Origin: Actinomycetota bacterium
GTDB lineage: Bacteria > Actinomycetota > Thermoleophilia > Solirubrobacterales > Thermoleophilaceae
DNA length: 18,572 nucleotides
Assembly (NCBI GenBank): GCA_005885165.1
Contig: VAXR01000102.1
Coordinates: 1-18,572 of the forward strand
Direction of reading: 5' to 3'
A program made the translations under genes and the position numbers. The first letter of the stretch is position 1; each line of letters begins with the position of its first letter. The notes below the pieces were generated by a model. The model saw nothing but the letters and a program-made list of their open reading frames with translations. It searched no databases and was not told where the DNA came from. Below, piece by piece: positions 5,781 to 11,961 of the stretch.

Positions 5781-7724
5781 ATGCAGGTCACGCTGCCCGA
5801 CGGAAGCGAGCTCGAGCTCGAAGACGGGGCCACAGGCGCCGACGCAGCGCGCGCGATCGGTGAGGGACTCGCCCGCGCCGCGCTCGCGGTGCGCCAGGAC
5901 GGACAGGTGCGCGACCTGTCGGCCCCGCTCGTCGACGGCGCGCCGCTCGAGATCGTCACCGCGAAGAGCCCCGACGCGCTCGAGCTGATCCGCCACGACG
6001 CCGCGCACGTGCTCGCAACGGCCGTCACGGAGCTCTATCCCGGCACGAAGGTCTCGATCGGGCCGCCGATCGACGACGGCTTCTACTACGACTTCGAGTT
6101 CCCGGAGGGCGCGACCGTCGGCGAGGGCGACTTCGAGCGCATCGAGGCCGGCATGCGCGAGCACATCAAGGCCGACGAGCGCTTCGAGCGCACCGACATA
6201 CCGGCCACCGAGGCGCTCAAGCGGTTCCTCGAGGAGGACCAGCCGTACAAGGTCGAGCTGATCGAGGACCTCATCCGCGACCAGGGCGTCGAGACGGTCT
6301 CCCTCTACCGCAACGGGCCGTTCGTCGACCTCTGCCGCGGCCCGCACGGACCCAGCACCAAGCGAATCAAGGCCTTCAAGCTCACCTCGGTCGCCGGTGC
6401 TTACTGGCGCGGCGACGAGAAGCGCCAGATGCTCACCCGCATCTACGGCACGGCCTTCCTCTCACAGGAGGACCTCGAGGAGCACCTCGAGCGGCTCGAG
6501 CAGGCGCGTGCGCGCGACCACCGGAAGCTGGGCCGCGAGCTCGGCCTGTTCATGTTCTCCGAGCTCTCGCCCGGCTCGCCGTTCTGGCAGCCGGCGGGCA
6601 TGCCGATCTGGAACGAGCTGACCGGGCTGTGGCGCGACGAGAACGAACGCCGCGGCTACAAGGAGGTGCGCACGCCGATCCTCTACGACGTCGAGCTCTG
6701 GAAGCAGTCGGGCCACTGGGACAAGTACCGCGACCACATGTACTTCACAGACGTCGAGGAGCGGGCGATGGGGCTGAAGCCGATGAACTGCCCCGCCCAC
6801 ATCCAGATCTACAAGGAGGAGCGGCGCTCCTACCGCGACCTCCCGATCCGCTACTCGGAGGCCGGGCTGGTGCACCGCCACGAGCCGAGCGGCGTGCTGC
6901 ACGGGCTCCTGCGCGTCCGTCACATAACCCAGGACGACGCCCACATCTTCTGCACCGAGGAGCAGGTCGAGGAGGAGGTGATCGCATGCCTCGACTTCGG
7001 CTTCTTCCTGTACGAGATCTTCGGGTTCGATCCCCGGCTCGAGCTATCCACCCGGCCCCCGGTCCGGATCGGCACCGACGAGATGTGGGACGCGGCGGAG
7101 GAGGCGCTCGAGGCGGCGTTGCGGCACCGGGGCCTCGAGTACGAGCTGAACGAGGGCGACGGGGCCTTCTACGGGCCGAAGATCGACCTCCACATGACCG
7201 ACTCGATCGGCCGCCCGTGGCAGCTCGGGACCGTCCAGCTCGACTACTCGATGCCGGATCGCTTCGGGCTCGAGTACACCGGAGCCGACAACGCCGAGCA
7301 CCGGCCGGTGATGATCCACCGAGCGCTGCTCGGGTCGTTCGAGCGCTTCATCGGGATCCTGATCGAGCACTACGCCGGAGAATTTCCGCTCTGGCTCGCG
7401 CCGGTCCAGGCGGTGGTGCTGCCGATCGCGGACCGTCACCTCGAGTACGCCGGGCGGGTGCGCGACGAGCTCGCCGCGGCCGGGCTGCGCGTGGAGCTCG
7501 ACGAGCGGACCGAGTCCGTGGGCAAGAAGATCCGCGACGCCGAGGTGCGAAAGGTCCCCCACATGCTGGTCGTAGGCGATCGCGAGCAGGAGGCTGGGCG
7601 CGTCTCCCTGCGGCGCCACCGCGAGGGCGACGTAGGGGCCGTCGAGGTATCCGAGCTGGCCAAGGATCTCGCCGCCGAAGTGGCGGAACGCCGGGCTCCG
7701 AGCGCCCAAAAGGACCTGTCCTGA
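5781..7724 (+). CDS. thrS: Threonyl-tRNA synthetase
   Basis: A complete 647-aa class II aminoacyl-tRNA synthetase that charges tRNA-Thr with threonine in the cytosol. Domains in order are an N-terminal TGS domain (about 1-60), the editing domain with HxxxH (His72, His76) and CRGPH (Cys185, His189), the catalytic core, and a C-terminal anticodon-binding domain from about residue 540. The zinc ligands that recognise threonine are all present: Cys337 in MNCPAH, His388 in QDDAH and His513 in VMIHRA. Their spacing nearly matches E. coli ThrRS (334/385/511). Editing should therefore be functional. The ATG at 5781 gives the expected TGS start. It heads the translation block; infC follows after a 136-nt leader. 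Confidence 0.97.
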   Translation: MQVTLPDGSELELEDGATGADAARAIGEGLARAALAVRQDGQVRDLSAPLVDGAPLEIVTAKSPDALELIRHDAAHVLATAVTELYPGTKVSIGPPIDDGFYYDFEFPEGATVGEGDFERIEAGMREHIKADERFERTDIPATEALKRFLEEDQPYKVELIEDLIRDQGVETVSLYRNGPFVDLCRGPHGPSTKRIKAFKLTSVAGAYWRGDEKRQMLTRIYGTAFLSQEDLEEHLERLEQARARDHRKLGRELGLFMFSELSPGSPFWQPAGMPIWNELTGLWRDENERRGYKEVRTPILYDVELWKQSGHWDKYRDHMYFTDVEERAMGLKPMNCPAHIQIYKEERRSYRDLPIRYSEAGLVHRHEPSGVLHGLLRVRHITQDDAHIFCTEEQVEEEVIACLDFGFFLYEIFGFDPRLELSTRPPVRIGTDEMWDAAEEALEAALRHRGLEYELNEGDGAFYGPKIDLHMTDSIGRPWQLGTVQLDYSMPDRFGLEYTGADNAEHRPVMIHRALLGSFERFIGILIEHYAGEFPLWLAPVQAVVLPIADRHLEYAGRVRDELAAAGLRVELDERTESVGKKIRDAEVRKVPHMLVVGDREQEAGRVSLRRHREGDVGAVEVSELAKDLAAEVAERRAPSAQKDLS

Positions 7725-7741
7725 GGGTGTCGGGCCGGCGC

Positions 7742-7747
7742 TATACT
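7742..7747 (+). promoter_or_regulatory. Candidate -10 box (TATACT) of infC leader
   Basis: TATACT is a five-of-six match to the TATAAT consensus and the best -10 box in the window. It lies 17 nt after the thrS stop and 9 nt before the ATG of a 10-codon reading frame. No strong -35 box is seen at the usual distance. Confidence 0.55.
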
Positions 7748-7756
7748 CGCGCCCGA

Positions 7757-7789
7757 ATGAGAGGCATTTCCGATCCGCGCAGCAGCTGA
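7757..7789 (+). CDS. Candidate 10-codon leader ORF upstream of infC
   Basis: ATG at 7757 opens a frame encoding MRGISDPRSS and stopping at TGA 7787-7789. It sits 9 nt after the TATACT box, so it could be translated from a leaderless or nearly leaderless transcript. Its start is the foot of a hairpin (7759-7805). It ends 71 nt before infC. It could be a regulatory leader peptide, or chance: ten-codon frames are common and no codon bias can be judged. Confidence 0.3.
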   Translation: MRGISDPRSS

Positions 7790-7805
7790 CGCGCCCGTGC
7801 CTCTC
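7759..7805 (+). promoter_or_regulatory. Hairpin in the infC leader
   Basis: GAGAGGCA (7759-7766) pairs perfectly with TGCCTCTC (7798-7805), and a short GCGC/GCGC stem lies inside the loop. Part of the left arm, AGAGGC (7760-7765), can alternatively pair with GCCTCT (7850-7855) just before the infC start, so two exclusive folds are possible. Autoregulated infC and L20 leaders are known in other bacteria; that this one is regulatory is an inference. Confidence 0.4.
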
Positions 7806-7860
7806 CCTCGATCCCGAGCCTGCCACGACTGCCTTTGACGTCTAGCCTGGCCTCTGTGTA

Positions 7861-8514
7861 GTGCCGATCCCGCGGAGACTCGATCGGCGCCCGCCCGAGC
7901 GGGACCAGACGCGAGTTAACGACCGCATTCGGGTGCCGGAGGTGCGGTTGATCGGCGAGGACGGCGCCCAGGTCGGTGTCGTGCCGACGGAGCAGGCGCT
8001 CGAGTACGCACAGGAGCGCGACCTCGATCTGGTCGAGGTCGCGGCCGAAGCGCGCCCGCCGGTCGTCCGCGTGCTCGACTACTCGAAGTACAAGTACGAG
8101 CAGGAGCAGAAGGCGAAGGCCGCCCGCCGTCACCAGAAGCAGGTGAACGTGCGGGAGATAAAGCTGCGCCCGAAGATCGCCTCGAACGACTACGAGACGA
8201 AGAAGGGCCACGTGCGGCGCTTCCTGAACAACGCCGACCGCGTGAAGATCACGATCATGTTCCGTGGGCGCGAGACGACCCATCCCGAGCGCGGCGAGGC
8301 GCTGCTGATGAAGCTGGCGGACGACGTGGCGGACGTGGGGATCATCGAGCAGCGCCCGAACCTCGACGGCCGCAATATGACGATGCTGCTGGCGCCGGTG
8401 AAGCGGCAGGCGGACCGCTCCTCGGACAAGCAGGCCGACCACGGAGCTGGCGACGGCCAGCAGCCGGCTGCGCAAGAAGAGCCGGAAGCTCAGCCCGCGC
8501 CGGACGCGGCGTAG
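7861..8514 (+). CDS. infC: Translation initiation factor IF-3
   Basis: A 217-aa IF-3, which binds the 30S subunit, prevents premature joining of 50S and checks start-codon pairing. The N-domain signature RVNDRIRVPEVRLIGEDG lies at residues 18-35, followed by VEVAAEARPPVVRVLDYSKYKYE, the basic linker helix, and the C-domain with VKITIMFRGRE and RNMTMLLAP. A C-terminal tail of about 30 residues rich in Gln, Ala, Glu and Pro extends beyond the core, as in many actinobacteria. GTG at 7861 is the first start after an in-frame TAG and has no Shine-Dalgarno sequence; an unusual start codon, as used by infC elsewhere, cannot be excluded. Unlike the usual infC-rpmI-rplT order, the next gene is an antiparallel GNAT gene 17 nt downstream. 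Confidence 0.95.
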   Translation: MPIPRRLDRRPPERDQTRVNDRIRVPEVRLIGEDGAQVGVVPTEQALEYAQERDLDLVEVAAEARPPVVRVLDYSKYKYEQEQKAKAARRHQKQVNVREIKLRPKIASNDYETKKGHVRRFLNNADRVKITIMFRGRETTHPERGEALLMKLADDVADVGIIEQRPNLDGRNMTMLLAPVKRQADRSSDKQADHGAGDGQQPAAQEEPEAQPAPDAA

Positions 8515-8531
8515 ATCGCGTTCGCGCTAGC

Positions 8532-9368
8532 TCAGTCGCCCCAAGGGCGGACGAACAGGTGAAGCTTGCCGACCTCGTCGTAACCCATGCGGTGGTAGGT
8601 CCACTTAGCCCAGTCCTCGTCAGCTGACTCGACGAACACGAGCGACGCGCCGGCGCGCCGGGCCGCCTGCGCCGCCTCTGCGATCACGGCGCGGCCCTCG
8701 CCCCGGCCGCTCGAGCGCGAAAGCGCCTCGGCCTCGGTGACCTTTGCCACCCGGTCGATCGTGCGCAGCATGCAGTACGCCGCGACGTCAGCGCCGACGA
8801 TCGCGCCGAACGCGCGCGGTACGACGCCATCGGCGGGCAGCTCGCCGGCGGCGAGAACCTCTGCGCCCACGTCGAGGTCGCGGTGGTCGTGCCGTATGAA
8901 GCCCTCGCGCGCTTGGCGCAGGCGCTCGATCGGCAGCTCCTGGACCTGCGACGCGTCGACGGGACGATCCGCGAAACGCCGCTGAACCATCACCGCGGTG
9001 CGCCTGAGAAGCCAGCCGGATGCGCCGAACCCCGGGGCGACTGCGGCCGCGTGAGCCGGGTCCAGCACGCGGACGGCGCGATGGGGGAGCCCGGCCTGGA
9101 GGGTGTCGGCCTCGGCGGCGAGCGCGGAGGCGTCGAGCGCGGGGTCGGCGGCGTCGACCCTCAGCAGGTTGAGGTCGACCGCCCGCGGGAGGTCGTCGCG
9201 AAAGATCGCCGCGCCCCAGGGCATCGGCTCCACGCGCGTGGCGAGCGCGTCGTCGAGCACGCGCTGGAACTCGAGCGCGCGCGTGTACGGATCCGGCGGG
9301 TGCGTGGGCCCGGCGGGCGCGGCACCGGCCGGATCAGCCATGCCCACCTCGAGGAGCGAGAGCTCCAT
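8532..9368 (-). CDS. GNAT-family N-acetyltransferase
   Basis: A 278-aa protein whose C-terminal half is a GNAT fold: SSGRGEGRAVIAEAAQAARR matches motif A (the R/QxxGxG/A pyrophosphate-binding loop for acetyl-CoA), and AKWTYHRMGYDEVGKLHLFV matches motif B and the last strand. The N-terminal half (EFQRVLDDALATRVEPMPWG onward) resembles a degenerate first GNAT repeat, as in two-domain actinobacterial acetyltransferases. The acceptor substrate is unknown. ATG at 9368 is chosen because GGAGG stands 8 nt upstream; the reading frame stays open further upstream to about 9704 but overlaps rpmI there. ATG at 9341 is a second option. It lies on the opposite strand between infC and rpmI. Confidence 0.8.
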   Translation of the reverse strand: MELSLLEVGMADPAGAAPAGPTHPPDPYTRALEFQRVLDDALATRVEPMPWGAAIFRDDLPRAVDLNLLRVDAADPALDASALAAEADTLQAGLPHRAVRVLDPAHAAAVAPGFGASGWLLRRTAVMVQRRFADRPVDASQVQELPIERLRQAREGFIRHDHRDLDVGAEVLAAGELPADGVVPRAFGAIVGADVAAYCMLRTIDRVAKVTEAEALSRSSGRGEGRAVIAEAAQAARRAGASLVFVESADEDWAKWTYHRMGYDEVGKLHLFVRPWGD

Positions 9369-9611
9369 GGATGCAACCTCCAGCCTGTCCGGGATCGCGA
9401 CGCGCGCCGAGTCGCGCGTGGGGTCCCGCACCAAGTGAACGGCGTCGACGGAGGCCCGAGTCGATCGCTCGACGAAAGTTGGGCGCGCGCGATGGGCACA
9501 AACGTCCCTCCCCGGCCCTGGAGCCGGACATCGGCAAAGCGTCCCCGAAATCCCAGATGGATGCGCCGATGGCCGCGGTGGCGCCGTAACGCTCTGCTTC
9601 AATAGGGCGCC
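9369..9611. other. Divergent intergenic region before rpmI
   Basis: A 243-nt gap between the GNAT gene (minus) and rpmI (plus) that must hold the promoter of rpmI-rplT, because infC transcription would have to cross the antiparallel GNAT gene. The only -10 candidate near rpmI is a weak TTCAAT at 9598-9603, 8 nt before the ATG. Just before rpmI, TGGCGCC (9579-9585) can pair with GGCGCCA (9606-9612). I see no gene here. Confidence 0.5.
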
Positions 9612-9612
9612 A
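9579..9612 (+). promoter_or_regulatory. Inverted repeat abutting the rpmI start codon
   Basis: TGGCGCC (9579-9585) and GGCGCCA (9606-9612) form a 7-bp stem with a 20-nt loop. The right arm includes the A of the rpmI ATG and covers the weak AGGG ribosome-binding site, so folding would block initiation. It may be a translational operator; L20 is a known repressor of this operon in other bacteria. Confidence 0.3.
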
Positions 9613-9806
9613 TGCCGAAGATGAAGACGCACTCCGGCGCCAAGAAGCGGTTCAAGATCTCGCCGCGCGGGAAGGTGCGCGCCCGCCACGCCATGCGCAG
9701 CCACATCCTCGGCAAGAAGAACGCCAAGCGGCGGCGCCGGCTCGACGAGCCGAAGCTGCTGTCCGACTCCGACCGGGCCAAGGTCAGGGCCCTCCTGCGC
9801 AAGTGA
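9612..9806 (+). CDS. rpmI: 50S ribosomal protein L35
   Basis: A 64-aa, strongly basic protein of the large ribosomal subunit. It begins with the family hallmark MPKMKTHSGAKKRFKISPRG and continues with the HILGKKNAKRRRRL segment. The length is normal. Its stop overlaps the rplT start in a GTGA arrangement, which couples synthesis of L35 and L20. Confidence 0.97.
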   Translation: MPKMKTHSGAKKRFKISPRGKVRARHAMRSHILGKKNAKRRRRLDEPKLLSDSDRAKVRALLRK

Positions 9807-10162
9807 GCCGGGTCAAGCGCTCCGCGAACGCGAAGAAGAAGCGCCGCGCCACCCTGGCGCGGGCCAAGGGCTACCGCGGCGAGGCGCACTCCAGCTACAA
9901 GCGGGCGAAGGAGGCCCTGCTCAAAGCCGACTCCTACGCTTATCGCGACCGCCGCAACCGCAAGCGCGACTTCCGGCGGCTGTGGATCACCCGGATCAAC
10001 GCGGCGGCTCGCCGCGAGGGGATGAGCTACAGCGAGCTGATGCACGGCCTCCGCCTGGCGGAGATCGAGCTCGACCGCAAGATCCTCGCGGACGTCGCCG
10101 TCCGCGACCCCGAGACCTTTCGACGCTTTGCCGAGCGCGCCCGGGAGGCGACGGCTGCCTGA
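9803..10162 (+). CDS. rplT: 50S ribosomal protein L20
   Basis: A 119-aa, basic ribosomal protein needed early in 50S assembly and a known autoregulator of the infC-rpmI-rplT group in some bacteria. Conserved stretches are RAKGYRGEAHSSYKRAKEAL, YRDRRNRKRDFRRLWITRIN and GMSYSELMHGL. GTG at 9803 overlaps the rpmI stop by 4 nt, and the full family length results. A terminator hairpin follows 29 nt after its stop. Confidence 0.97.
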   Translation: MSRVKRSANAKKKRRATLARAKGYRGEAHSSYKRAKEALLKADSYAYRDRRNRKRDFRRLWITRINAAARREGMSYSELMHGLRLAEIELDRKILADVAVRDPETFRRFAERAREATAA

Positions 10163-10191
10163 TCCTCGAGTAGCCGACCGCACGAGACCCG

Positions 10192-10216
10192 GGGCGCCCA
10201 GCGAGGCGCCCTTTTT
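10192..10216 (+). terminator. Intrinsic terminator after rplT
   Basis: GGGCGCC (10192-10198) pairs perfectly with GGCGCCC (10205-10211) around a 6-nt CAGCGA loop, followed at once by TTTTT (10212-10216). It is the only classical Rho-independent terminator I see in the window and should end the rpmI-rplT transcript 14 nt before the methyltransferase start. Confidence 0.85.
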
Positions 10217-10230
10217 CGTTCGATGACGAC

Positions 10231-10935
10231 GTGATTACCTCAAAGGACAACCCACACCTCAAAGCCATCAGGCGGCTCCGCGACAAGCGCCATCGCGAGC
10301 GCGAGGGCCTCGTGGTGGCCGAGGGCGAGGACCTGGTCGACGCGGCGCGCGACGCCGGGTTCGAGCCGGAGCTTCTCCTGGTCGCGGGGCAGGACGTCGA
10401 GCCGCAGTTGCTCGATGCCGTGAGCGAGCTCGGCTCGGGCACGCGGGTGATCGGGGTCTTCCGCCAGCGCTGGTCGAGCCCCGGCGGGCGGCTGTCGGTC
10501 TACCTCCACGGCGTCCGCGACCCCGGCAACGTGGGGACGATCGTTCGCGCGGCCCACGGCCTCGCGGACGGTCCGGTGGTGCTCGGGCCGGATTGCGCCG
10601 ACCCCTGGTCGCCAAAGGCGGTCAGGGCGAGCATGGGATCCGTTTTCGCGCGCCCGCCCGCGCGCGCGGACTTCGACGAGGTGCTCGCCTTCCCCGGGGC
10701 CACCACGCTCGCGATGGTGCCGCGCGACGCTCCGGCGCTCGCAGACGTCGAGGCCGAGCCGCCGGTCGTCGTCTGCCTCGGGTCTGAACGGACGGGGCTT
10801 CCGGCGGATGTAATCGAGCGCTGCTCGCGGCGCGCGTCCATCCTCCTCAACCCCTCCGGAGCCGAGTCGCTGAACGTGGCGATGGCCGCGACGGTGGCGC
10901 TCTATGAGCTGAATAGGATGGCCGGCCATGCCTGA
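10231..10935 (+). CDS. SpoU/TrmH-family RNA 2'-O-methyltransferase
   Basis: A 234-aa SPOUT-class methyltransferase that would use S-adenosylmethionine to 2'-O-methylate rRNA or tRNA. An N-terminal RNA-binding segment (SKDNPHLKAIRRLRDKRHRE) is followed by the knot motifs: LHGVRDPGNVGTIVRAA (motif 1), CLGSERTGLP (motif 2) and LNPSGAESLNVAMAATVALY (motif 3). The target nucleotide cannot be told from sequence. GTG at 10231 lies right after the rplT terminator and has no obvious Shine-Dalgarno sequence. A TrmH-type gene between rplT and pheS is a common actinobacterial arrangement. Its end overlaps the pheS start by 8 nt and contains the TAGGAT box of pheS. Confidence 0.9.
   Translation: MITSKDNPHLKAIRRLRDKRHREREGLVVAEGEDLVDAARDAGFEPELLLVAGQDVEPQLLDAVSELGSGTRVIGVFRQRWSSPGGRLSVYLHGVRDPGNVGTIVRAAHGLADGPVVLGPDCADPWSPKAVRASMGSVFARPPARADFDEVLAFPGATTLAMVPRDAPALADVEAEPPVVVCLGSERTGLPADVIERCSRRASILLNPSGAESLNVAMAATVALYELNRMAGHA
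10914..10919 (+). promoter_or_regulatory. Candidate -10 box (TAGGAT) for leaderless pheS
   Basis: TAGGAT ends 8 nt before the pheS ATG at 10928, within the last codons of the methyltransferase gene. The AGGA inside it could instead act as a ribosome-binding site, so promoter and coupling explanations compete. Confidence 0.4.
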
Positions 10936-11961
10936 TACTGCGGCACGGCTCCAGCAGCTTCGCGAGGAGGCCGAGGCCGCGGTCCGGGCCGCGTCGTCGT
11001 CCGCCGAGCTCGACGATGTGCGCGTCCGCTTCCTCGGGCGCCGCTCGGAGCTCACCGGCGTGCTCCGCTCGATCCGCGACCTGCCGCCCGAGGAGCGGGG
11101 CAGCGTCGGGCAGGTGGCCAACTCCGTGAGGGAGGCGATCGAGGCCCAGCTAGCCGAGCGCGGACGCGACCTCGAGCGATCGGAGCTGGACGCGCGCCTC
11201 GCGCGCGACGCGATCGACGTGACGCTGCCCGGCGACCCGCCTGCGCCGAACGGCCACCTGCACCTGATCACGCAGACCCGGCGCGAGATCGAGGACGTGT
11301 TCGTGGGCCTCGGCTTCCGGATCGCGGAGGGCCCGGAGATCGAGTTCGACTACTACAACTTCACCGCGCTCAACATGCCGCCGGCGCACCCGGCGCGGGC
11401 GCTGCAGGACACGTTACGCACACCTCGCCGGTGCAGGTGCGGACGATGGAGGTGCAGGAGCCGCCGGTGTACGTGATCGTGCCGGGGAAGTGCTACCGGC
11501 GCGACTCCGACGCCACCCACACGCCGATGTTCCACCAGGTGGAGGGGCTCGCCGTCGACGAGGACATCACGCTCGCGGACCTCAAGGGAGTGCTGCTCGA
11601 ATTCGCGCGCGCGATCTTCGGGCGGGAGCGCGAGATCCGGCTGCGCTCGAGCTACTTCCCCTTCACCGAGCCGAGCGTCGAAGTGGACGTCTCGTGCTTC
11701 GCCTGCGGCGGCAGCGGAACGTTGGCCGACGGCTCGCGCGACCCGCTCTGCAAGGGCTCGGGCTGGATCGAGATCCTCGGCGCGGGGATGGTCGACCCGA
11801 ACCTCTACGGGTTCGTCGCGGATAAGGGCTACGACCCCGAGCGGGTCCAGGGGTTCGCGTTCGGAATGGGCATCGAGCGGATCGCGATGCTCCGGCACGG
11901 GGTGCCCGACCTGCGGATGTTCTTCGACAACGATTTGAGGTTCTTGGAGCAGTTCGGATGA
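10928..11961 (+). pseudogene. pheS: Phenylalanyl-tRNA synthetase alpha subunit, broken by a deletion/frameshift
   Basis: The class II catalytic subunit of the PheRS (alpha-beta)2 enzyme, split over two frames. Frame one (from ATG 10928) has the N-terminal coiled-coil region and motif 1, up to ALNMPPAHPARALQDT, where it becomes nonsense after 11413 and stops at 11476. The second frame resumes at 11416 with THTSPVQVRTMEVQEPP and continues through GKCYRRD, THTPMFHQVEGL, YFPFTEPSVEVDV and the motif 3 region FAFGMGIERIAMLRHG to TGA at 11959. In E. coli PheS ten residues (FWFDTTRLLR) separate the matching points, so about 28 nt (3n+1) seem to be missing. A three-cysteine CFACGGSG/LCKGSGW insert replaces the usual four-Cys form. 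The gene is normally essential and the rest looks conserved, so an assembly or sequencing error is likely. The stop overlaps the pheT ATG (ATGA). Confidence 0.9.

Noticed and set aside
4400..5863. 487-codon plus-strand frame across the aminotransferase and hydrolase genes
   Set aside because: It is a shadow of two real genes in other frames, with runs of Arg and Pro and no recognisable domain.
9369..9704. N-terminal extension of the GNAT protein up to 9704
   Set aside because: It would overlap rpmI, the added sequence is not GNAT-like, and a GGAGG site supports the ATG at 9368.
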